From the NCBI RefSeq assembly GCF_004331735.1, contig NZ_SJSO01000001.1, positions 186,001 to 250,000 on the forward strand: 64,000 bases of DNA, in the 5' to 3' direction. The translations under genes were made by a program, and so were the position numbers. A model generated the notes under the pieces. The model ran no database searches. It was not told the DNA's origin and saw only the letters and a program-made list of their open reading frames with translations. Origin of the DNA: Pedobacter psychrodurus. GTDB taxonomy: Bacteria > Bacteroidota > Bacteroidia > Sphingobacteriales > Sphingobacteriaceae. Shown here one piece after another: positions 32,872 through 41,329 of the stretch (positions within the stretch are counted from its first letter, which is position 1; each line of letters starts with the position of its first letter).

Positions 32872-32977
32872 GTCGAAAACGAGTTTTAACGTGTTATAAA
32901 AAACAAAACAAAGCCTTGAAAATCAATGATTTGCGCGACAATGTTCTGGTTTGAATCTAAGGAAGTGGTCCCGACGA
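32872..32977. other. Left attachment repeat (attL)
   Basis: 106 bp matching 62004-62109 at constant offset 29132 with six mismatches. It ends GTGGTCCCGACGA, the 3' end of tRNA-Arg(CCT), with no tRNA body beyond it. Confidence 0.85.
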
Positions 32978-33212
32978 AGCCAGAACAAGCTTTATTTAAA
33001 CAACCTCCTGACTAACAATTACTTGCAAAACACAATTACGACTCACTAACGATCCAAAATGACTGTTATTGGGCTCAAATGTTATCACTCAAATTTACGA
33101 AATGAATTCGTTTAACACAAGAAAAATCATCTAAATACAACTAGCTACAAAATATCAAGAAAATTAATAAATGATTTTCGCAAACATTTCAGTAAAAACT
33201 ACACATAAATTT

Positions 33213-33327
33213 ACCCTAATTCTATTACAATTATCAATTATATTTACCCTAATTCTGTGACAGAAAAGTTATTAATTAACCCTAATTCTGTGACGAAATG
33301 TTCATTAATTAACCCTAATTTTGTAAC
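33213..33327 (+). repeat. Four direct repeats with exact 33-bp period upstream of the DUF4143 ATPase
   Basis: Cores start at 33213, 33246, 33279 and 33312: ACCCTAATTCTATTAC, ACCCTAATTCTGTGAC (twice) and ACCCTAATTTTGTAAC. The 17-bp linkers are also related (ATTAATTA ends). Three helical turns per unit places all cores on one DNA face. The array ends 31 bp before the chosen start. The preceding gap 32978-33212 is AT-rich with no gene. Confidence 0.9.
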
Positions 33328-33358
33328 AACAAGTAGTTTTGGAATTAAAGTTTGTCAA

Positions 33359-34708
33359 ATGTTCGATAGGATAATATTTACAGAGTTAGAAAAATGGCTT
33401 ACCAAATCAAATCGTAAGCCATTAGTGATACGAGGCGCTAGACAGGTAGGTAAGACGACCGTTGTTGGGCAATTTTCAAAAAAATTTAAGCAGTACATCT
33501 ATCTCAATCTCGAGCTTGCTGTTGACAGAAAGCCTTTTGAAGAGTTCACAACGATCGAACTACTCGTGCAGTCTTTGTTTTTTATTAAAAATCAATCACT
33601 TACCCAAAGAAACGATACACTTTTGTTTATCGATGAAATACAGGAAGTGCCTGAGGCCTTAAACATTCTACGTTATTTTTATGAAGACCAACCAGGGATT
33701 GCGGTAATAGCCGCTGGTAGTATGCTCGAAACGTTATTTGATAAAAACATTAGCTTTCCGGTCGGAAGAGTGGAATATATGGTTTTAAGACCTGTTTCTT
33801 TTCCAGAATTTTTGAGTGCTATGGATGAGCGGGAAGCGATAAATTATTTACAACAGGTACCCGCACCATCCTTTACACATGATAAACTCATGCAGCTATT
33901 TCATACCTATGCACTTATAGGGGGAATGCCAGAAGTTATTGCAGCGTATAGTAAAAACAAAGATCTACTGGAATTGTCATCAATCTTCGATTCGTTGATT
34001 ACGGCATATATGGACGATGTTGAGAAATATGCCGGTACAAATGCACAGGCCTTACATATAGGTCATGCGATAAGGGCATCATTTGGACAGGCCGGTCAGC
34101 GTATTAAGTTTGAAGGTTTCGGAAATTCGCCCTACCGGTCCAGGGATATGGGAGAAGCATTAAGAACGCTGGAAAAGGCGCTGTTAATTGAGCTCATTTA
34201 CCCGTCAAGTGACGTAAAATTGCCTTTGCTGCCAAACTATCGGAAATCTCCAAGGCTCCAGGTGCTGGATACTGGAATGCTTAATTATTTTGCTGGTATA
34301 CAAACAGAGATTTTAGGAACTGATGATTTAAATAAAGTTTACCAAGGGACCTTAATTGAGCACTTGGTTGGTCAGGAGTTATTGGCCACACAGTTTAAAT
34401 CCTTAAGTGCACTCCATTTTTGGGTACGGGAGAAAACTACTTCAAGTGCGGAGGTAGACTACGTTGTACCTTTTGAAGGGCAACTAATTCCGGTAGAAGT
34501 GAAATCAGGAGCTGAAGGTAAATTAAAATCTTTGCATATGTTTATAGATCTGTCCCCACATAATATGGCCATCCGATTTTATGCAGGCTCGCTGCACATT
34601 ACCGACGCCGTTACCCCCGGCGGAAAGAATTACAAACTATTGAATCTCCCTTATTATCTGGTATCTCAAATCGAGAATTACCTAACCTGGTTCAAAACAC
34701 AAATTTAG
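33359..34708 (+). CDS. ATPase of the AAA_14/DUF4143 family
   Basis: A 449-aa protein from ATG 33359, which begins MFDRIIFTELEKWL as in relatives; a GTG at 33257 would translate the repeat array and is rejected. Walker A is GARQVGKTTVV (about 22-32), Walker B LLFIDEIQEVP (about 88-98), followed by GSMLETLF. PVGRVEYMVLRPVSFPEFL is typical of this family. The C-terminal DUF4143 region contains SAEVDYVVP and IPVEVKSG, a PD-(D/E)xK-like trace. It is the first gene inside the island, next to the left attachment repeat. Its cellular role is not known. Confidence 0.9.
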   Translation: MFDRIIFTELEKWLTKSNRKPLVIRGARQVGKTTVVGQFSKKFKQYIYLNLELAVDRKPFEEFTTIELLVQSLFFIKNQSLTQRNDTLLFIDEIQEVPEALNILRYFYEDQPGIAVIAAGSMLETLFDKNISFPVGRVEYMVLRPVSFPEFLSAMDEREAINYLQQVPAPSFTHDKLMQLFHTYALIGGMPEVIAAYSKNKDLLELSSIFDSLITAYMDDVEKYAGTNAQALHIGHAIRASFGQAGQRIKFEGFGNSPYRSRDMGEALRTLEKALLIELIYPSSDVKLPLLPNYRKSPRLQVLDTGMLNYFAGIQTEILGTDDLNKVYQGTLIEHLVGQELLATQFKSLSALHFWVREKTTSSAEVDYVVPFEGQLIPVEVKSGAEGKLKSLHMFIDLSPHNMAIRFYAGSLHITDAVTPGGKNYKLLNLPYYLVSQIENYLTWFKTQI

Positions 34709-34837
34709 ATTAGCAAGTTTACACGAATTTTCTCAAAAGAATTGAAATAGATTAGTGCATAGCATTTATTATCAAATCTTAGGATCTATAACGATTCCTA
34801 TTTGTTATCCGATTGATTAATAGTTGATAGGGGGTGA

Positions 34838-34857
34838 AATACCCATTTTTAGGTATT
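34838..34857. promoter_or_regulatory. AATACC-N8-GGTATT inverted repeat
   Basis: AATACC (34838-34843) and GGTATT (34852-34857) flank CATTTTTA. It lies in the gene-free stretch 34709-35181 and is a candidate operator. That stretch also holds a 16-bp palindrome GGAAACTTAAGTTTCC near 35074 and a run of eight G at 35120-35127; I see no gene there. Confidence 0.3.
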
Positions 34858-35181
34858 GCAGTGACGGGAATTCTCATTAACTTTATTTAATAAACAAACT
34901 ACCGCCACACGCGTTCAATAAACCATTTGTGAAAATAGCCCGAGGTTATTTACGGGGTGTCTGTTACCCAATGGTGAATAGGCGAATTTCTGGAGTGGGA
35001 TAAAAAAAGGATGGATAAGGGCTAATTTGCAGCGCTGGTGACCTTCGCTCAGCCAGTACTGCGGTAGCTAAAAGGAAACTTAAGTTTCCGTAAACGATTA
35101 TATTACCACTCGGAACTATGGGGGGGGCAGTTGATAGCTTCTGCGAAAAATAAACATATCTAAATTAACAATGATAAGCTC

Positions 35182-35621
35182 ATGGAAAGTTTCCTAACCA
35201 CTATTTTGTTTCTGTACTCCATCAATCTACTGTACAGCCAAGTCATAACCTTTAATAAAAATGTAGATGCCACTTGGAATTCGGGCAGTGTGGGAAGTTC
35301 TAGGTATTGAAAGTGATGTCAAAAAGTTCCTATTCAGCCAGTACAGGGCTATTTACCTGGGCACCGCTACTGCCCAAGATTTTAGGGATAGACTTTAAGT
35401 TCAGGGCAATAACACCAGAAGTTAAATGGGAAAACTAAAATCTATTAGTAAAAAATACTTAAGCTCCGGAAATGAAAAAATTAAAGTCACCTCTGGAAAC
35501 GAACCTATAGCCAAGCAATTGGAGTGATGGAATGCGACGAATTTAGTGATACGGCTAAAAAAAGGCTGAGAACCTCGTCTGTGCTTTAACCGAACTAGAA
35601 TTTAGTATTTATAGTCTTTAG
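35182..35621 (+). pseudogene. Decayed gene for a small secreted protein (at least three frameshifts)
   Basis: ATG 35182 starts a signal-peptide-like frame (MESFLTTILFLYSINLLYSQ) that stops after 42 codons. Sensible protein sequence continues in other frames: VWEVLGIESDVKKFLFSQYR, then FKFRAITPEVKWEN, then TYSQAIGVMECDEFSDTAKK, and finally KAENLVCALTELEFSIYSL ending at TAG 35621. The last shift falls in a run of seven A. The pieces together would make a protein of about 140 residues. It sits immediately upstream of the lipoprotein and giant-protein genes and may once have belonged to that cassette. Confidence 0.6.
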
Positions 35622-35670
35622 TTGTAAATCATAATAATCCAAAGAAATAAAAACTTAAATAAACAATTAA

Positions 35671-35943
35671 ATGAAGATTCGTTTCACCCTAATTATGCTA
35701 CTGGCTACCTATGTGTTTCATGGTTGCATACAAGATCAAAAATCACCATCGGCACGTGCAGATGAATGGTATGTATTATTGGATAAGAAAGCCCAAGCAT
35801 ATCCTTTTTGTATCGTACATAAAGGTACTATTATAGTTCCAGCAACGAGATACAAGATATTAGACGGGCCATACGCAACAAAAGTGGAGGCGGAAAAAGC
35901 AGAGAAGAAATGCAAGGAATGTAAAGACCCTGACGCAAAGTGA
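35671..35943 (+). CDS. Small lipoprotein heading the giant-protein cassette
   Basis: A 90-aa protein. Signal and lipobox TYVFHGC give Cys at about residue 19. The mature part, DEWYVLLDKKAQAYPFCIVHKG and then YKILDGPYATKVEAEKAEKKC, has the feel of a compact SPOR-like or adaptor fold with three more Cys at the end (KCKECK). It lies 45 bp before the 1779-aa gene in the same orientation. I do not recognise it by family. Confidence 0.7.
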   Translation: MKIRFTLIMLLATYVFHGCIQDQKSPSARADEWYVLLDKKAQAYPFCIVHKGTIIVPATRYKILDGPYATKVEAEKAEKKCKECKDPDAK

Positions 35944-35988
35944 AAACCAGAATTATAACATCACTTAAGTTATAGTAAACATGAAATT

Positions 35989-38900
35989 ATGAAAAACCCG
36001 ATATCTGAAGATCAGTCGAGGAGGGACTTTTTAAAAATGATCTCTTTAGCTCCCTTTGCCCTTATTCCTACAATAAATGCTATGGCAGAAATTTTAGGTA
36101 TTAGTCGTCAGTACGTGGCGGATTTTTTCTCAGATGACTTTCATTATTTTGACAACAACCTCACCAGTCTGCACTTTTATTTTATAAACGCAAAGGTGGG
36201 GGGCAATGTACTTAAAAAAGTTGATCCGAAACTATCCGCTTACATGGTAGTAAAAATCCCGCAACAGCATATTTCAGAAGAAGTAATTAAAGAAGACGAA
36301 TTTCTGAAGAAATATGCAGGAAACAAACAGCGGGCTAAGTCAAAGATTTCTGGTTTCTCATATCTCTCTTTTTTATTATTCCCCGAGAAAATCAAAAATG
36401 TAACAGGCAAACCTATCATCACTACAAAAACACAATTAAATCTTAATCCACCAGATAAACTGCTCAATTTCGCGGATGCCAATTATTTTGAACTAATCAT
36501 CCCCAAAAAAGATGACATTAAATCGTTTAATGGAATAGAATGGAAGGATTTCAAAAACAGTAACAATGTTAAAATAGATGATAGTAACAATAAACCGATA
36601 AAAGGGTATATCAGTGAGCTTTATAAGGATATCTGCACAAAAATATTTAAAGACGGATCAAGTCACCCAATAACTGTACTAGAAATACCGGAAGGATTAT
36701 TGGTTACTCCTTACAGCCAAGACGGGGCTAGGCCCCTTGTAGACACCTATCGGATCGAAAAGCAACGTTTCATTATTAATCAGGGCAATAAGCGGATTCT
36801 TCGCACAGTTGAGGAAATCTGGTCTGCACAAATGTTTTTCGATTCAGCAAATGGAAAAACTGATCCGGCTTTAAGGGCAGTTGGATACCTGCCTAGAAAA
36901 GACGTTGAACAAACCAGAGGTGACAATGAATGCCCAACTGGTGAATTTACTTTTTTGCCCACATTGCTGGATAAAAAGGAGCTTGTTTACCTTACGAGCC
37001 TAGGAAGGGCCGGTAGCGAGAGCAAAGATTGGAATATAGAAACCAAAGGTTTAACTTTTACCGGATTGGGTGCAATTGCTAAATTTCATTATAAGAATAT
37101 GAGTCCACCCAAAGACACTGATTTAGCTGAATATGAACATCATATTAGTTTAGGGAGAGATGAATATATCAAGGTAGCCAGATTAGGAGTAATCTCTGTG
37201 ACAGGCCAAAGGGCAATGCATGTAAAAATAGGGCAACGAAAAGTAATAAAAGGGGAATCTTACATGGATTTTAAGGAATACATTGAGATTGTCCAAAAAG
37301 AAATCCTCTACTTTGATAATCGCTTGTTTATGGGTAATGAACAAGGTAAAGACATCAAAGAACCTCAAAACTATCTCCAGGCCAGAACTTACCCTCCAAC
37401 AGCCAACCGTCCGGACAAGGTAATTCACAGCATAGATAATTCAGCAAACGAAACGGACAACACGTATCGAGACAGTGTGCTGTGGAACCTGCCAGGATAT
37501 TTACCTGGCCACCCATATGCTTCAGCTCAAAGTGAGCTGAACTGGCATACCCATTACCGCCGCTGGCCGTTTAAAAAAGTAGAGTCGGTTAATTTAGTTA
37601 GCCAGCCAATTGAAACAGCTTTAGCAAAAAAACCAACTGCCATGACATATGAGCATCCAGGGTGTGATTGCGCAAGCGTATTTTGGCCGGTATTGGAAGT
37701 ACAGGTAAATAATAAAGACAAGGATTGTTATCTTGAATTTATCGGCTATGACTGGAATAATCAGCCTATCAAATTTTCAAGTACATTTCTGTTTATCAGG
37801 AAGAGGATTATAGAGTGCAACAACAATCTCGCTCAGCTTCACAAAGAAATTTACAATAACCGTTTTATCAATCAGCTGCCCGAGAGGAGGAGTATTCATT
37901 TTGTTAATCAAACTATTGCACTAACCCCCGATTTCACTCCAGGAACATCCTCGGAGAATAAGTCAAATTTAGCAAAAGTAGATTTTCTTGAATACTATTT
38001 TAGTCTTTGTGCAGAACCTGTAAAAATAATCCCGGATACGGTGGGTAAAGGAACATATGTGCCAGAAAGTTCCATCTTTAATGAACGCTTCTTTCCATTG
38101 TATCCCCAACTAAAACAAGCACAGGTATATTTGGAAAATATTCAAAGCTATTCACCGGAACCACTAGTATCTATTATTGAATATAATGATGATTTTATAA
38201 ACTTTGGTTATGAAGGCAAAAAAGCATTTATAGATAAAGGAAAGCAACTATCGACTACTTACAATAAAGGAAAGCTGATATTTAATCATACCGCAGACTT
38301 CATAAGTGGTAAAGATCAAGGTTTAGGCTTCAAAGACGGCCTATTAGTGAAAAAAACTGAGCTTGTTCAGGGCTACCAGAAAATCAGACAAGCCTTTAGC
38401 GGAGCCGGAGATGCAATAGGCGCCCTGGTAAATCCTGATTTCGATATTCAGTCTATTGGACTAATCAAGCAAAGTATTTCGGTTGGGAAAGAAATTAATA
38501 AAAAATATGAACAGCTGACTAGCGTAACAGAGCTGGAGAAATTTAATCCATCGGATTTATTAAGACAAGCACCTGAGATATTTAATGGCATTAGCTTATT
38601 GGACATCCTTCAAGAGGTTTTCCCTGATTACGAAGCACCGGTCAATGAAATTAAAAATGTCGCGGCCAAACTGGAGAAGTTTAAAGATGAAATTGTCAAT
38701 AATCCGATTTATGTTAAGTTGAAGAAAGAACTGGAAACGGTTAACAAAAGTATTTTAGATTTCATCACAAGCATAGAGGCAGCGCAGGCGGGCATAGAAT
38801 CTCTCAAGAAAAAGCTCAACGATTATAAGAATCAACTAAACTTGGAAGCTCAATTTGCGGATCTTGAGAACTTGGTGGAGAAGAAAATCACTCAATATAA

Positions 38901-41328
38901 GGTGCCCTTTCTAAAATATGAAAATGATATTGTCAATATCGCAAGTGCCGTTGATGTTATTGTCGAGGAAATCACCACTGATTTATTGACTAAAACTGAG
39001 ATAGCATACGGGCTTTATCAGCAATTGACCGATGCCAGAAATAGTTTGCTGCTTTTAAAAGACTTCAAAATAAATGCAAATGAATTTTCACCAGATGTAA
39101 AAGCAATTATTCAGGACTTCATCTCCAATCATTATTTTAATGCTACGAAATATATAATTATTGATCTGAGTGTTAATCGAGCAGAAGGTTGTTTAAGGCC
39201 CCTGCCATTAATAAAAGCCGAATTAAGCACAATATTCGGACCTTATGTTGCAAAATATAATGAATTCACTGCTGCCGTATCCAATGAATTGAAAGCCAGA
39301 GAAGCTTATGTCAATAAGCAAACTGATACCATGTTACTCTCCAATTATCAAAAGGCAGCACAGCGTTTGGAAGATGCGACAAAGGCAATTAAGCTGCTGG
39401 AACAAAAACTTGATTTCAGAGAGTTAACAAAAGAGATTGATGAAAAAATAAAAAAAACCGGGAATAATGTTGACAAAGAGCTTATCGAGTTTCAGAGATC
39501 AAAATTTGAAATAGTACAGGCTGCAGCAAAAAGTGGTATAGATTTTATTAATTCCTTCAATTTACCGTTCTATATTGAACAATATAAAAAAGCTGCCAAA
39601 GATTTCGAGACCATTAAAAGCAAACTTAAATACGGTCCGGCACTTTTAAACACTATTATTAAAAATGTCGATCTTAAGAGTAAACTCAAGCAACAAATTG
39701 ATAATGCTAGAAAAAAACTAACAGCTCATTATGCTGCCAACTATACATTATTTAAAGATGATGTAAATAAGCTGGTATTAGAAAGCAACCAGGTTATCGG
39801 CGCATACAAATACATTTGCGAATCGATGATATGGGATGGCCTGGATCCGAATATTCCAGAACAGAAGGCGATTAAAGCATTACTGGGAATAACTGATGAC
39901 CTTACGAAAGATATTCTTTCTATTAAGGATTTAAATTTTTCAAAAATAAATGGGTTAGATATAAACCAGGTTCGCTCTGATATAGAAAGAATTGTAAAAA
40001 AGGATCTTAAAGATCTTGAACAGAAGCTTCGTGATACCGTTAAGGATTATGAACTGTTACTAAGAAAGCAAGTAGAACAAGCAGCTAATGGAATCGTAGG
40101 GAAGTTAACAAATGAAATCCAACAAATAAAACAGCAGATTCTCGAGGATCCTGACAATCAGGAACTGGCCGATAATTTTATCAAACTGAACGAACTTTAC
40201 AATCTACTCACAGCCGTTAGTAAAAAGGAAGTCAACTACGATTGGCAAACAAGTTCGTTTAAGAATGCCGATTTCGGCATCGTATCATTTATAGCTTCTT
40301 CAAATCCGAAAACAACGTTAAAAGTAAGTGTAAAAAGCGCCATTAATTTTGAGCCGCTAAAATTTCCTGCAATTGTAAGTAGTATCGAATCCTCTGCTGA
40401 AAACAGGTTAAACAACTTTGGTATCAGTTTATTGAAGGCCATCATTATTAATTTTAATGAGGTAAGTTTTATTGCGGGTACAAACCAAAAGTCCAAGTTT
40501 GAAGTTAAGATAAGGGATGTACAGTTTGCCGGGGCATTTTCTTTTGTGCAAGCCTTAGAAAGTATTTTTAGCAAGTTGCTGGGTGATAATTTTTCTGTAA
40601 AAATACAGCCACTAAGCATCGAGATTCAATATCTATTGCCAATTGCTTATCTAGGAGCGCCCTCTTTCGGCTTTAAAGATATCTTGTTTAAAATATTGTA
40701 TACCCTTCACTTTGACAAAAGACCGATGGAATTAGGTGTCGGAATAGGCACACCAGAGAATAGAACAAAACTATCAGTGGGTGTTTATACCGGGTTGTTC
40801 TATTTTATTGTCATTGGGAATCCAAAAGATGGGATCACCGTCATTGAAGTAAGCATAGAATTTGGTGGGTACTTTGGTTTAAATCTAGGCCCACTTAGAG
40901 GGGAGGTCAAACTAGTAGTCGGTTTATACTACAGAAAAGACCCGACAGGCGTAATCATTGAAGGCTACTTCTTGTGCGAAGGCAGGGTTAAACTCTGGTT
41001 TGTTATGGTTACAGCCAGGTTCTATATGGGCATAAGAAGCCGGGGCAGTTATGTAGAAGGTCGATGCACAGTGTCCTATGAAATTAGGATAAGCCGCTTC
41101 TTCAAACGATCATTCGATGCTACCTATTACAAAAAACTTGCAGGTGCTTCGCCAGGCAACAATCAATCAGGTGCTTCACAAAGGCTTTTAGCAAAATATA
41201 TGGCCATCAACGCAGGTGCATTGGATAAGAGTGTTAATGCGGATTCATTTGAAAACAGTGAGGAAAGAAAAACAAGGCCACTTACTCAAAAAGAATGGGA
41301 AAAATTCATTAACTCTTACATCGATTAA
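35989..41328 (+). CDS. Giant Tat-exported protein (1779 aa), unknown
   Basis: Residues 10-16 are SRRDFLK, a full match to the twin-arginine motif S-R-R-x-F-L-K, followed by a hydrophobic stretch (MISLAPFALIPTINAMA). The N-terminal 700 residues are beta-rich; LEIPEGLLVTPYSQDG is followed about 50 residues on by RTVEEIWSAQMFF. Cys residues cluster in HPGCDCASVFW. The middle (about 900-1450) is long alpha-helical coiled coil (KLEKFKDEI, LNDYKNQLNLEAQF and many more). The C-terminal 250 residues are again beta-rich, with repeated Gly-rich strands (KLSVGVYTGLFYFIVIG, EFGGYFGLNLGPLRGEVKLV). The next gene starts 1 bp later. No known domain could be named. See findings. Confidence 0.85.
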   Translation: MKNPISEDQSRRDFLKMISLAPFALIPTINAMAEILGISRQYVADFFSDDFHYFDNNLTSLHFYFINAKVGGNVLKKVDPKLSAYMVVKIPQQHISEEVIKEDEFLKKYAGNKQRAKSKISGFSYLSFLLFPEKIKNVTGKPIITTKTQLNLNPPDKLLNFADANYFELIIPKKDDIKSFNGIEWKDFKNSNNVKIDDSNNKPIKGYISELYKDICTKIFKDGSSHPITVLEIPEGLLVTPYSQDGARPLVDTYRIEKQRFIINQGNKRILRTVEEIWSAQMFFDSANGKTDPALRAVGYLPRKDVEQTRGDNECPTGEFTFLPTLLDKKELVYLTSLGRAGSESKDWNIETKGLTFTGLGAIAKFHYKNMSPPKDTDLAEYEHHISLGRDEYIKVARLGVISVTGQRAMHVKIGQRKVIKGESYMDFKEYIEIVQKEILYFDNRLFMGNEQGKDIKEPQNYLQARTYPPTANRPDKVIHSIDNSANETDNTYRDSVLWNLPGYLPGHPYASAQSELNWHTHYRRWPFKKVESVNLVSQPIETALAKKPTAMTYEHPGCDCASVFWPVLEVQVNNKDKDCYLEFIGYDWNNQPIKFSSTFLFIRKRIIECNNNLAQLHKEIYNNRFINQLPERRSIHFVNQTIALTPDFTPGTSSENKSNLAKVDFLEYYFSLCAEPVKIIPDTVGKGTYVPESSIFNERFFPLYPQLKQAQVYLENIQSYSPEPLVSIIEYNDDFINFGYEGKKAFIDKGKQLSTTYNKGKLIFNHTADFISGKDQGLGFKDGLLVKKTELVQGYQKIRQAFSGAGDAIGALVNPDFDIQSIGLIKQSISVGKEINKKYEQLTSVTELEKFNPSDLLRQAPEIFNGISLLDILQEVFPDYEAPVNEIKNVAAKLEKFKDEIVNNPIYVKLKKELETVNKSILDFITSIEAAQAGIESLKKKLNDYKNQLNLEAQFADLENLVEKKITQYKVPFLKYENDIVNIASAVDVIVEEITTDLLTKTEIAYGLYQQLTDARNSLLLLKDFKINANEFSPDVKAIIQDFISNHYFNATKYIIIDLSVNRAEGCLRPLPLIKAELSTIFGPYVAKYNEFTAAVSNELKAREAYVNKQTDTMLLSNYQKAAQRLEDATKAIKLLEQKLDFRELTKEIDEKIKKTGNNVDKELIEFQRSKFEIVQAAAKSGIDFINSFNLPFYIEQYKKAAKDFETIKSKLKYGPALLNTIIKNVDLKSKLKQQIDNARKKLTAHYAANYTLFKDDVNKLVLESNQVIGAYKYICESMIWDGLDPNIPEQKAIKALLGITDDLTKDILSIKDLNFSKINGLDINQVRSDIERIVKKDLKDLEQKLRDTVKDYELLLRKQVEQAANGIVGKLTNEIQQIKQQILEDPDNQELADNFIKLNELYNLLTAVSKKEVNYDWQTSSFKNADFGIVSFIASSNPKTTLKVSVKSAINFEPLKFPAIVSSIESSAENRLNNFGISLLKAIIINFNEVSFIAGTNQKSKFEVKIRDVQFAGAFSFVQALESIFSKLLGDNFSVKIQPLSIEIQYLLPIAYLGAPSFGFKDILFKILYTLHFDKRPMELGVGIGTPENRTKLSVGVYTGLFYFIVIGNPKDGITVIEVSIEFGGYFGLNLGPLRGEVKLVVGLYYRKDPTGVIIEGYFLCEGRVKLWFVMVTARFYMGIRSRGSYVEGRCTVSYEIRISRFFKRSFDATYYKKLAGASPGNNQSGASQRLLAKYMAINAGALDKSVNADSFENSEERKTRPLTQKEWEKFINSYID

Positions 41329-41329
41329 C

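Noticed and set aside
33213..33327. Possible CRISPR array (regular short repeats)
   Set aside because: The 17-bp linkers are related to each other and too short for spacers, there are only four units, and no cas genes are near.
33257..33358. GTG-started extension of the DUF4143 ATPase containing 11-residue repeats
   Set aside because: The peptide repeat is simply the 33-bp DNA repeat translated; homologous proteins start at the MFDR position.
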